A stretch of 64,000 nucleotides of DNA. It comes from an uncultured Prevotellaceae bacterium. GTDB lineage: Bacteria; Bacteroidota; Bacteroidia; Bacteroidales; Bacteroidaceae. Both the position numbers and the translations under genes were made by a program. Location: assembly GCA_902781315.1 (NCBI GenBank), contig CACZIT010000009.1, positions 1 through 64,000 of the forward strand. Reading direction: 5' to 3'. Of the stretch, positions 16,605-23,971 are shown in pieces. Every line of letters starts with the position of its first letter. Within the stretch, counting starts at the first letter, position 1. The notes under the pieces were generated by a model. The model had not been told where the DNA came from. It saw nothing but the letters and a program-made list of their open reading frames with translations, and did not search any database.

Positions 16605-17798
16605 TCAAGCGCCTTTGTTCATCAGTCCGAAGCCATAAAGAGCTACTACGATGTAGCCGACGAGCGGGATGATGAATGGCACCACGAGGTTGGTGGCATC
16701 GGCCACGAGTCCCATCAGCAGGAAGCCGCAACCACCCACTGGCGTCATCATCAGCACCGACGAGGCACTCTTCGTGAGCGAACCCAGTTCGCGCACGGCC
16801 AGCGAGAATATCGTCGGGAACATGATAGCCTCGAAGGCATAGTTGGCCACGAGCGCATAGAGCGACAGCCGTCCCAGGTCCATCAGCACCAGCATCATGC
16901 ACACCACCGTGCCGCAGCCGCAGAGGAACAGCATCTTCTCGGCAGGGATTTTCGTCATGATCCATGAGCCTACGAATCGGCCCACCATGAAGAAGGCCAG
17001 CGCGCAGGTGAGCACTACCGACGCTGTGCGGTCGGTCATCCAGCCCTGTCCGGTGGTGAAGTTGATGAAATAGCTGTTGATGGAGATTTCGGCAATCTCG
17101 TAGGCCAGCAGCGCCAGCAAACCGTAGACGAAGTACTTGTGCTTCCAGATCTTCAGCAGCGGTTCGCGGCCGTATTTGGCTTTCTCGGCAAGTCCGTCAT
17201 CGTGCTTAATCTCGGGCAGTTTCACTTTTGCAAAGACAACGGCAATGATGAGTACCAGCACGCCCAGCACGGCGTAGGGAATAGCTACATTGCTGCCTTC
17301 GCCGCTAAAGAGAAACTGGCCGACGGCAAAAGTGGCGAAGAGTGATCCCAGACCGTTGAACGACTGTGAGAAGTTCAGTCGGCTGGTGGCCGTCTCCTTT
17401 GGTCCAAGCTCTGTCACGTAGGGGTTGGCGGCCGTCTCCAGGAAGGTCAGGCCGCAGCCGATGATGAACAATGCCCCGAGGAAGGCATGGAACGTGCCGG
17501 CCTCGGCTCCGGGTATGAACAACAGGGCTCCCATGCCGAACAGCAGCAGGCCGAACACCACGCCGCGCCGATAGCCGAAGCGGTTGATGAACAGGCCGGC
17601 CGGGATAGCCAGCAGGAAGTAGCCCAGATAGGTCGTCACCTGGATAAGCGACGACTGGGTGATGGAGATGTGCAGCTCGTTCTGGAAGTGCTTGTTCAGC
17701 ACGTCGAGAATGGCGCGCGAGAATCCCCATAAAAAAAACAATGTGGTGATCAGAATGAACGGCACCACATATTCCTTTGTTGTAAGTTTTGCTTTCAT
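16605..17798 (-). CDS. Sugar MFS symporter, FucP/GluP family
   Basis: A 397-residue inner-membrane protein of about 12 transmembrane helices. Diagnostic sequences of the fucose permease family are present: FFLWGFSRAILDVLNKHFQ in helix 1, FINRFGYRRGVVFGLLLFG at the loop 2-3, and LTFLETAANPYV in helix 4, the equivalent of the FucP proton-coupling region. It would take up a monosaccharide together with protons. Members of this family carry fucose, glucose, galactose or other sugars, so the cargo is open; next to a beta-glucan PUL, glucose is the natural guess. The stop is followed by the hairpin at 16454-16487. Confidence 0.88.
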   Translation of the reverse strand: MKAKLTTKEYVVPFILITTLFFLWGFSRAILDVLNKHFQNELHISITQSSLIQVTTYLGYFLLAIPAGLFINRFGYRRGVVFGLLLFGMGALLFIPGAEAGTFHAFLGALFIIGCGLTFLETAANPYVTELGPKETATSRLNFSQSFNGLGSLFATFAVGQFLFSGEGSNVAIPYAVLGVLVLIIAVVFAKVKLPEIKHDDGLAEKAKYGREPLLKIWKHKYFVYGLLALLAYEIAEISINSYFINFTTGQGWMTDRTASVVLTCALAFFMVGRFVGSWIMTKIPAEKMLFLCGCGTVVCMMLVLMDLGRLSLYALVANYAFEAIMFPTIFSLAVRELGSLTKSASSVLMMTPVGGCGFLLMGLVADATNLVVPFIIPLVGYIVVALYGFGLMNKGA

Positions 17799-17955
17799 GC
17801 TTTGATGAGTTCAAGAAGTTGAAGGAGTTGCAAGGAGTTCAAGACGTATGTCTCAATTCAGCGAGTGACAAAACATTTTGTCCTGAACTTCTTGCACTTC
17901 CTTTTCCATTCTACACCCCTCCCTGCTGGGGAGGGGCTAGGGGGTGGGGCTCCCC
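17799..17955. repeat. Aquaporin-MFS spacer with inverted and REP-like repeats
   Basis: No gene is seen. A 9-nt-period GAGTTCAAG/AAGTTGAAG stretch (17809-17845) faces a related inverted stretch (about 17880-17903, CTGAACTTCTTGCACTTCC), which could form a long imperfect hairpin. A REP-like element (17914-17955) follows and touches the aquaporin stop codon. Confidence 0.65.
17914..17955. repeat. REP-like GC-rich element abutting aquaporin stop
   Basis: CCCCTCCCTGCTGGGGAGGG followed by a GGGGTGGGGCTCCCC tail. The last base touches the stop codon at 17956-17958. This is the third location of the element found at 11427 and 13079. Confidence 0.85.
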
Positions 17956-18627
17956 TTACTCAGCGGGCTTGATGCACTTCCAGATGCAGGCTGCCAGCGC
18001 ACCACCTACGAGCGGACCAACGATGAATACCCAGAGGTCGGCCAGAGCCTGGCCACCTTCAAACAGGGCGGGACCGATGGAACGGGCGGGGTTCACGCTC
18101 GTGCCGGTGAAGTGGATGCCGACAAGGTGAATCAGAATGAGCGACAGACCGATGGCCAGGCCAGCGAAGTTGTTGGTGGCGCCGTTGGTCTTCGACGTAG
18201 CACCGAGCACGACGAGCACAAACAGGCAGGTGAGCACAATCTCGACGATGAGGCCGTTGGCTGCACCGTAGGCGCAGGTGTTGGCACCCGTGGCGGTCGT
18301 GATGACAGCACTTGGATCGGTGGCAACGATACCTGCCAGCACGGCAGCAGCTACAATGGCACCAATTACTTGGAAGATGATATACATACCGCAGTCCTTA
18401 GCGTCGATGCCACCGTTCAGGTAGACACCCAGCGTGATAGCGGGGTTGATGTGGCAACCCGAAATGCCGCCGATGGTGTAAGCCATAGCCACGACAGCCA
18501 GACCGAAGGCAATGGCTGTGCCGACAATCGATGCAGTGTCTGCACCACAACCCAGGGCAACAGCTGCGCCGCAGCCCAAGAACGTAAGCACGAATGTGCC
18601 AACCATTTCTGCTAAATACTTTTTCAT
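17956..18627 (-). CDS. Aquaporin / MIP family channel
   Basis: A 223-residue six-helix membrane channel with both half-helix motifs: NPA in SGCHINPAITLG (near residue 63) and NPA in TSVNPARSIGPAL (near residue 180). The arginine after the second NPA (NPAR) belongs to the selectivity filter, and the histidine in helix 5 (LIHLVGIHFTG) is typical of water-selective AqpZ-type channels rather than glycerol facilitators. Length matches AqpZ (about 230). It would mediate water flux across the inner membrane. The -7 box TATTTTTGC at 18724-18732 gives a leader of about 90 nt. It lies between the sugar symporter and divergent obgE, probably as its own unit. Confidence 0.93.
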   Translation of the reverse strand: MKKYLAEMVGTFVLTFLGCGAAVALGCGADTASIVGTAIAFGLAVVAMAYTIGGISGCHINPAITLGVYLNGGIDAKDCGMYIIFQVIGAIVAAAVLAGIVATDPSAVITTATGANTCAYGAANGLIVEIVLTCLFVLVVLGATSKTNGATNNFAGLAIGLSLILIHLVGIHFTGTSVNPARSIGPALFEGGQALADLWVFIVGPLVGGALAACIWKCIKPAE

Positions 18628-18802
18628 AAGCGTTTTGTTTTAAGTTGTTAATGTAAAAATAAATTTTATGTTTAAATTTAAAAACAATACGTTCGATTTT
18701 TACTTTTTTATTACAAACGCACCGCAAAAATAATTAATTAAATTGAAATATGCAAATTTTTCCTCATTTTTTCGTACCTTTGTGGCCTAAAACAATCTCG
18801 AC

Positions 18803-19966
18803 ATGGCAGAATCGAATTTCGTTGATTACGTAAAAATACTGTGCCGCTCGGGCAAGGGCGGTCGAGGATCGATGCACCTGAAGCATCTGAAGTACAATTA
18901 CAACGGCGGTCCCGACGGCGGCGACGGCGGTCGGGGCGGCAACATCATCCTGCGTGGCAACCACAACTACTGGACGCTGCTCCACCTGCGCTTTCAGCGC
19001 CACATCTTTGCTGAGCATGGTGGCAATGGTGGCGCCGACAAATGCCACGGCACTGACGGCAAGGATATCTATATCGATGTACCGCCGGGCACAGTGGTCT
19101 ATAATGCCGAGACAGGTAAGTTCGTCTGCGACGTCAGCTACGACGGTCAGGAGGTCATCCTGCTGAAGGGCGGACGCGGCGGACTGGGCAACTTCCAGTT
19201 CCGTACCGCCACCAACCAGGCACCACGTTTTGCCCAGCCCGGCGAACCCATGCAGGAGATGACCATCATCCTCGAGCTGAAGCTTCTCGCCGACGTCGGT
19301 CTGGTGGGATTCCCCAATGCCGGCAAGTCGACGTTGGTGTCATCGCTGTCGAACGCCAGGCCGAAGATTGCCAACTACCCCTTCACGACCATGGAACCTT
19401 CGCTGGGCATCGTGGCCTACCGCGACAACAAGTCGTTTGTCATGGCCGACATCCCTGGCATCATCGAGGGTGCCAGCGAAGGCAAAGGCCTCGGGCTACG
19501 CTTCCTGCGCCACATCGAGCGCAACTCGCTGCTGCTATTCATGGTGCCGGGCGACACCGACGACATCCGCCGCGAATATGAGGTCCTGCTCAACGAGTTG
19601 CGACAGTTTAACCCCGAGATGCTGTCGAAGCACCGTGTGCTGGCCGTAACGAAGTGTGACCTGCTCGACGAGGAACTCATCGACATGCTGCGCCCGTCGC
19701 TGCCTGACGATCTGCCCGTAGTTTTCATCTCGGCAGTCACCGGCATGGGACTCGATGAACTGAAGGACGTGCTCTGGCGCGAACTGAATTCAGAGTCCAA
19801 CAAACTGGAAGTCATCACCTCTACCGATACCCTCATCCATCGCGACAAGGACATGAGCCGCTTTGCCAAGGAACTCGTGGCCGAAGGCGAGGACGAAGAT
19901 ATTGAATATCTAGACGCCGACGATATTGAAGACATTGAAGATTTTGAGTATGATGAAGAAGCATAA
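18803..19966 (+). CDS. obgE: Obg/CgtA family ribosome-associated GTPase
   Basis: A 387-residue protein with the glycine-rich Obg fold (about 1-158, [47 protein letters not shown]), then the G domain: P-loop GFPNAGKST, switch region with [15 protein letters not shown], and TKCD, with SA in VFISAVTG. An acidic C-terminal tail ([19 protein letters not shown]) is typical of Bacteroidetes Obg. It acts in late 50S assembly and stress-linked growth control. The promoter -7 box TACCTTTGT is at 18775-18783, 20 nt before the ATG. The acidic tail coding region overlaps the start of the M23 gene by 17 bp. Confidence 0.97.
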   Translation: MAESNFVDYVKILCRSGKGGRGSMHLKHLKYNYNGGPDGGDGGRGGNIILRGNHNYWTLLHLRFQRHIFAEHGGNGGADKCHGTDGKDIYIDVPPGTVVYNAETGKFVCDVSYDGQEVILLKGGRGGLGNFQFRTATNQAPRFAQPGEPMQEMTIILELKLLADVGLVGFPNAGKSTLVSSLSNARPKIANYPFTTMEPSLGIVAYRDNKSFVMADIPGIIEGASEGKGLGLRFLRHIERNSLLLFMVPGDTDDIRREYEVLLNELRQFNPEMLSKHRVLAVTKCDLLDEELIDMLRPSLPDDLPVVFISAVTGMGLDELKDVLWRELNSESNKLEVITSTDTLIHRDKDMSRFAKELVAEGEDEDIEYLDADDIEDIEDFEYDEEA

Positions 19967-21071
19967 GGTGGCAGCCCTGTTGCTGTGTTGTTTCGCAACA
20001 GTGGCCAGCGCACAGAGCATCCACGAGTTCACACCCGCCGAACAGCAGTCTATCAGCGTGCCCACCCCCGGACTCTTCGAGCGCAGCGATGCCTTCAGTA
20101 TCGACTTCAACGACGTGCCCGCCGACGAATATTCCTTCCCCTTGCCAGTCGGCAAGGCTGAGCTTGTCAACAACAATTCCGAACTCGAGATCAGCACCAC
20201 GAAGGGCGACGCCGTGAAGGCCATGTTCCCCGGCGTGGTGCGACTGTCGAAACACAATGCACCCTTCGGTAACGTCATCGTCATACGCCACGACAACGGG
20301 CTGGAGACCGTCTACGGCTACAACGCCCAGAACCTCGTGCGCGTCGGCGACAAGGTGAAGGCCGGCCAGACCATCGCCATCGTCGGTGGCGAGGGTCTGA
20401 GGACGTTTTGCAACTTCGCCATCATGGTGAATGGACGCCGCATCAACCCTGCCATCTTGCTCGAGGTGAACGGTCATAAGCTGCACAAGCAGACCATCAC
20501 CTTCCGCCGCAGCGGCAAGCGCATCGAGGTGAAGACCCGCCGCGTGCGCGACAATATGACCGACTTCAACGCCGACCCCTTTGCCAACGGCACGACCATC
20601 AAATGGAATCTGGCCGACATGAAACCCTCACAGTGGAGCTATCCGCTGCCCGGTGCCCACGTCATCAGTCCCTATGGCAACCGCCGCGGCAGCCACAGCC
20701 ACTCGGGTGTCGACATCAAGACTAAGGCCAACGACAACGTGCGAGCAGCCTTCGATGGTGAAGTCATCGAGTCGGCCTACAGCGGCGGCTACGGCAACTG
20801 CATCCGCATCCGTCATGGCAACGGCCTCGTCACCCTCTATGGTCACCAGTCGAAGAACCTCGTGAAGGTGGGGCAACGTGTGAAGGCCGGCCAGATCATC
20901 GGCCTCGCTGGTCGCACAGGCCGCGCCACCACCGAGCACGTACACTTCGAAATCTTCTTCTGTGGTCGTCGCTACAATCCCAACATCCTCTTCAACCACG
21001 ACACCAACAAATTGCAAAACGCCACGCTCACCATCCAGAAGAATGGTAGCGTGACGTCGCGAAAGAATTAA
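19950..21071 (+). CDS. M23 family metallopeptidase with a degenerate and an intact domain
   Basis: Taken from ATG 19950 ([21 protein letters not shown]), which gives a signal peptide; 373 residues. Two homologous LytM-like domains occur in tandem. The first (about 70-165) keeps the fold sequences [23 protein letters not shown] and [11 protein letters not shown] but lacks the zinc ligands (NFAIMVN replaces HVHFE). The second (about 235-360) is intact: H251 and D255 in SHSHSGVD, and H330/H332 in TEHVHFE. It should cut peptidoglycan peptides or regulate such cutting in the periplasm. The 17-bp overlap with obgE implies coupled translation. The degenerate copy may bind substrate or inhibit. Confidence 0.88.
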   Translation: MMKKHKVAALLLCCFATVASAQSIHEFTPAEQQSISVPTPGLFERSDAFSIDFNDVPADEYSFPLPVGKAELVNNNSELEISTTKGDAVKAMFPGVVRLSKHNAPFGNVIVIRHDNGLETVYGYNAQNLVRVGDKVKAGQTIAIVGGEGLRTFCNFAIMVNGRRINPAILLEVNGHKLHKQTITFRRSGKRIEVKTRRVRDNMTDFNADPFANGTTIKWNLADMKPSQWSYPLPGAHVISPYGNRRGSHSHSGVDIKTKANDNVRAAFDGEVIESAYSGGYGNCIRIRHGNGLVTLYGHQSKNLVKVGQRVKAGQIIGLAGRTGRATTEHVHFEIFFCGRRYNPNILFNHDTNKLQNATLTIQKNGSVTSRKN

Positions 21072-21084
21072 AAAATCATCCCTA

Positions 21085-21375
21085 TCACTTCTTGTGCCTG
21101 TTGGCTCGCTGCTCGCGGTACTTGGCCTTCTGGCGGGCCGAGCCGGAGCCGTGGGCACCGGTGATGTAGCCTTTCTTCTTGGCCTTGGTCTTCACCTTGC
21201 CGTCGTCGGCCTTCTTCTTTCCGCCGCCTCGGCCGAAAGAAATGCCGTTCTCGAGTATGCTCTGGAATTCGTCATTGCCCCCTAAAGTAGGGGGTTCTTT
21301 CTCCGCTTCGCTATGAAAGCGTCCCTGCAGGCCGAGCGGGGGGTCTTGACGACCCTCTGATTTATTGTTCGTCAT
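21085..21375 (-). CDS. Small basic protein containing an absorbed repeat element
   Basis: A 96-residue predicted protein of unknown function. The C-terminal half is strongly basic (GRGGGKKKADDGKVKTKAKKK, ending ARQKAKYREQRANRHKK), suggesting nucleic-acid or ribosome binding. Residues about 7-33 (RQDPPLGLQGRFHSEAEKEP) are encoded by a GC-rich inverted-repeat element at about 21280-21355, with CCCCCTAA...GGGGG-type ends, that reads in frame. Without it the core would be about 70 residues. The 3' end is 13 bp from the M23 stop (convergent). It could be a real conserved small protein or a chance ORF; the lysine-rich tail argues for a real gene. Confidence 0.5.
   Translation of the reverse strand: MTNNKSEGRQDPPLGLQGRFHSEAEKEPPTLGGNDEFQSILENGISFGRGGGKKKADDGKVKTKAKKKGYITGAHGSGSARQKAKYREQRANRHKK
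21277..21356. repeat. GC-rich repeat element inside the small ORF
   Basis: The plus strand starts CCCCCTAAAGTAGGGGG (a hairpin), continues through CTTCGCTATGAAAGCG and ends GGGGGGTCTTGACGACCC. A related fragment, CCCCCAACCTCCTATTTTAGGGGG-like, lies at about 21430-21455 in the next gap. This is probably a mobile or REP-type Bacteroidetes repeat. Confidence 0.6.
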
Positions 21376-21461
21376 ATTGTTAGTTGATAGTTACACGGGG
21401 ACTATGGGGGCCAAAAGAGGTGATAATGAGACCCCCAACCTCCTATTTTAGGGGGCATATA

Positions 21462-22646
21462 TCAATGGTGGAACAGTCGCACGCCGGTGAAGGCCATGGT
21501 GATGCCGTATTTGTCGCAGGTCATGATGACGTGGTCGTCGCGCACGGAGCCTCCGGCCTGAGCGATGAACTCCACACCACTCTTGTGGGCGCGCTCTATG
21601 TTGTCGCCGAAGGGGAAGAAGGCGTCGCTGCCCAGTGAGACGCGGGTGTTCTGAGCCACCCATGCTGCCTTCTCCTCGCGGGTGAGGGGCTCGGGGCGTT
21701 CCTTAAAGAACTGCTGCCAGAGTCCGTCGGCCAACACGTCGTCGTGGTCGTCGGAGATGTAGATGTCGATGGTGTTGTCGCGGTCGGCGCGGCGAATGCC
21801 GTCTACGAAAGGCAGGCCCATCACCTTCGGATGCTGGCGAAGCCACCAGATGTCGGCTTTCTGTCCGGCCAGTCGCGTGCAGTGGATGCGGCTCTGCTGT
21901 CCGGCCCCGATGCCGATGGCCTGGCCGTCCTTCACGTAGCAGACGCTGTTCGACTGTGTGTACTTCAGCGTGATGAGCGCTATCATCAGGTCGCGGCGGG
22001 CATCGTCGGGGAATGTCTTCTGCTGCGTGGGAATGTTCTCAAACAAAGCCGGGTCGTCGAGGCGAATCTCGTTGCGGCCTTGCTCGAAGGTGATGCCGAA
22101 CACCTGCTTGTGCTCGATGGGAGCGGGGCGATACTGCGGGTCGATGCGAATCACGTTGTACGTTCCCTTGCGCTTGGCGCGCAGAATCTCCAGTGCCTCG
22201 TCGGTGAAGTCGGGTGCAATGATGCCGTCGCTCACTTCGCGCTTGATGATGAGGGCTGTCGTCTTGTCGCAGGTGTCGCTCAGCGCGATGAAGTCGCCAT
22301 ACGACGACATGCGGTCGGCTCCGCGGGCACGGGCGTAGGCACAGGCCACAGGCGAAGCGTCGAGCCCGGGGATGTCGTCGACGAAGTAAATCTTCTTCAG
22401 CGTGTCCGACAGCGGCAGCCCCACGGCGGCACCTGCCGGCGACACGTGCTTGAACGATGCTGCGGCGGCCAGCCCTGTGGCCTGCTTCAGCTCGCGCACC
22501 AGCTGCCAGGCGTTCAGGGCGTCGAGGAAGTTGATGTAGCCGGGACGGCCTGAGAGCACTTCGATGGGTAACTCGCCTTCGTCCATGAAGATGCGCGAAG
22601 GCTTTTGGTTAGGATTACATCCGTACTTGAGTTCCAGTTCTTTCAT
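21462..22646 (-). CDS. Stand-alone AICAR formyltransferase (PurH C-terminal activity)
   Basis: A 394-residue enzyme equivalent to the formyltransferase half of bifunctional PurH, without the IMP cyclohydrolase half. It begins ELKYGCNPNQKPSRI, the usual AICARFT entry motif (KYGxNPxQ), and contains AASFKHVSPAGAAVG with the catalytic Lys-His pair (KH), the YSQSN-like TQSNSVCYVKDGQ and IGIGAGQQSR motifs, and the terminal DAFFPF and GITMAFTGVRLFHH. It transfers formyl from 10-formyl-THF to AICAR to give FAICAR in purine synthesis. Its ATG overlaps the esterase stop (ATGA). The missing cyclohydrolase domain is encoded at 44314-44916. Confidence 0.92.
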   Translation of the reverse strand: MKELELKYGCNPNQKPSRIFMDEGELPIEVLSGRPGYINFLDALNAWQLVRELKQATGLAAAASFKHVSPAGAAVGLPLSDTLKKIYFVDDIPGLDASPVACAYARARGADRMSSYGDFIALSDTCDKTTALIIKREVSDGIIAPDFTDEALEILRAKRKGTYNVIRIDPQYRPAPIEHKQVFGITFEQGRNEIRLDDPALFENIPTQQKTFPDDARRDLMIALITLKYTQSNSVCYVKDGQAIGIGAGQQSRIHCTRLAGQKADIWWLRQHPKVMGLPFVDGIRRADRDNTIDIYISDDHDDVLADGLWQQFFKERPEPLTREEKAAWVAQNTRVSLGSDAFFPFGDNIERAHKSGVEFIAQAGGSVRDDHVIMTCDKYGITMAFTGVRLFHH

Positions 22647-23794
22647 ATTGTTGCTTTGTAGTTTTCGCTGATGATGATTTTTACTTTTGCCGGGAAGCAG
22701 TAGCTCAGGTCGCCTCGCTCGCTGAGGCTCTGGCGCATGTTTTCGCGGGTGCGCTGTAGCTTGCCACGGAAGAGCGTGCGGCCCTGATAGCTCACGGTGA
22801 CGGGGCGGTCGAGGTCGACGAGCTCATCGCAGAGCCAGAGCGTCAGCTGTGAGTAGGTGCACTCGCTGATTTCTATCCTATTGTCCTCGCAAGTCAGCCT
22901 GACACGCTGGCCCCGCTTCAGTTCGCTTGCGGGAGCCTGTAGCCAGTAGAAGCTTGGGCGCAGTACTTCCTCTTGCTGCCACACGATTTTGCGTGGGTAG
23001 GGATTGCGCTTGTATTTCGCCATCCAAGGCACAGCCACGGTGTCGGCACGCATCATCCAGTGGCCCATGCCCTCCATGATGTGCGTCTCGTGGATGTAGC
23101 CCTCAGGGTCGGCCTGCTGCAGCGAATCCATCTCGAGGCCGCGCTCGCGGTCGAGCTTGTTGCGGTCGTAGGCAGCGTCGTCGCCGCCACACCATATCAT
23201 GAACGGCGTGTTGCGCAGGTTCAGCAACGACACGTCGCCGGGATGGCCCGCCATCATCGATGCCGCTGCCCAGCGGTCGGCCATGCGCGGGGCCATGCGC
23301 CACACACCGTCGCCACCGGCCGAATAGCCCATGATGTACACCTTATCGGGGTTCACGTCAAGATAGGCCACGCACATCTGGATGAGCTGTTCGTAGAGTC
23401 CGTCGAGGGCCTGCTTGCACCACATGTCCCAATCATTATAGGGAGCGCGCGGAGCCACGTAGACACCCTCGGCAGGGCGATAGAGGCGCTTCTGGTTGTC
23501 CCACTGCTGGTCGTTCATGAGCGGATGGGTGTTGCCGCCGCCGTGCAGCGATATCCACAGGCTGCGTCCGTCGGCAGGTTTCTCGCCGTATTTCCAGAGC
23601 CAGATGGGCATGGCGAGACTGTTGATTTCAGCCTTGGAGTCTTGCCACAGCTGTTGGTACTGCTGCCGTTTGGCGGTTTTCCATTCCTCGGCCAACTGCT
23701 GCCTACAGGCTTCAGCCTCAGCCTTCGACATCGACTGTGCTCCTGCCGCCAGCGTCAGCAGCGAAGCAGCGAAAAGAATCATCAGTTTTTTCAT
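22643..23794 (-). CDS. Secreted alpha/beta-hydrolase, esterase-like
   Basis: A 383-residue secreted protein with signal peptide MKKLMILFAASLLTLAAGA. The hydrolase core includes a strand with WISLHGGGNT (oxyanion-hole region, near residue 88), the nucleophile serine in MGYSAGGDG (near residue 160), an Asp in the MIWCGGDDAAYD stretch and His in EGMGHWMM (near residue 250). The C-terminal 100 residues form an extra beta-rich domain (RLTCEDNRIEISECTYSQLT). This resembles PHB-depolymerase-like or prolyl-oligopeptidase-like esterases found with glycan-degrading genes; the substrate is unknown. The promoter lies only about 8 nt upstream of the ATG (TATCTTTGC 23802-23810), with its -33 box supplied by a 7-nt repeat tract. 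It overlaps the formyltransferase gene by 4 bp, an odd partnership. Confidence 0.72.
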   Translation of the reverse strand: MKKLMILFAASLLTLAAGAQSMSKAEAEACRQQLAEEWKTAKRQQYQQLWQDSKAEINSLAMPIWLWKYGEKPADGRSLWISLHGGGNTHPLMNDQQWDNQKRLYRPAEGVYVAPRAPYNDWDMWCKQALDGLYEQLIQMCVAYLDVNPDKVYIMGYSAGGDGVWRMAPRMADRWAAASMMAGHPGDVSLLNLRNTPFMIWCGGDDAAYDRNKLDRERGLEMDSLQQADPEGYIHETHIMEGMGHWMMRADTVAVPWMAKYKRNPYPRKIVWQQEEVLRPSFYWLQAPASELKRGQRVRLTCEDNRIEISECTYSQLTLWLCDELVDLDRPVTVSYQGRTLFRGKLQRTRENMRQSLSERGDLSYCFPAKVKIIISENYKATI

Positions 23795-23801
23795 ATCTGC
23801 T

Positions 23802-23833
23802 GCAAAGATACAAAGAAAAGTTCAAAGTTCAAA
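23802..23833 (-). promoter_or_regulatory. Promoter of the esterase gene embedded in a 7-nt tract
   Basis: Minus strand: TATCTTTGC at 23802-23810 and TTTG at 23830-23833 with a 19-nt spacer. The TTTG is one unit of the TTTGAAC repeat, with further TTTG copies 7 bp to either side. The ATG follows the -7 box by 7 nt, so the leader would be almost absent. Confidence 0.75.
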
Positions 23834-23848
23834 GTTCAAGGTTCAAAA
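23821..23848. repeat. 7-nt-period tract (TTCAAAG)
   Basis: Four units TTCAAAG, TTCAAAG, TTCAAGG, TTCAAAA. On the minus strand they read as tandem TTTGAAC, each holding a potential -33 TTTG. Confidence 0.85.
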
Positions 23849-23890
23849 GTTATAGGCGGGAGGTTAAAAAACTGATGTCATACAGATGGG

Positions 23891-23971
23891 AAACGTGCCA
23901 TAGGTACGTAATAAGAATAGCCGGCCGTTAAAACGACTGGCTATCATTATCGCGTACCTAAAGGCACGTTT
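23891..23971. repeat. Near-perfect 80-nt hairpin after the L12-domain gene
   Basis: The left arm (23891-23929, AAACGTGCC ... AGCCGGCCGTT) and the right arm (23932-23971, AACGACTGGCT ... GGCACGTTT) pair over almost 38 bp with a few mismatches and a minimal loop. The right arm ends on the first base of the stop codon of the upstream (minus-strand) gene. No T-run of the classical type follows. It may act as a terminator or 3' stabiliser, or be a MITE-like remnant. Confidence 0.8.

Noticed and set aside
23891..23971. Integron attC-like site
   Set aside because: The hairpin is long and imperfect, but the R-box/L-box core sequences and an integrase are lacking.
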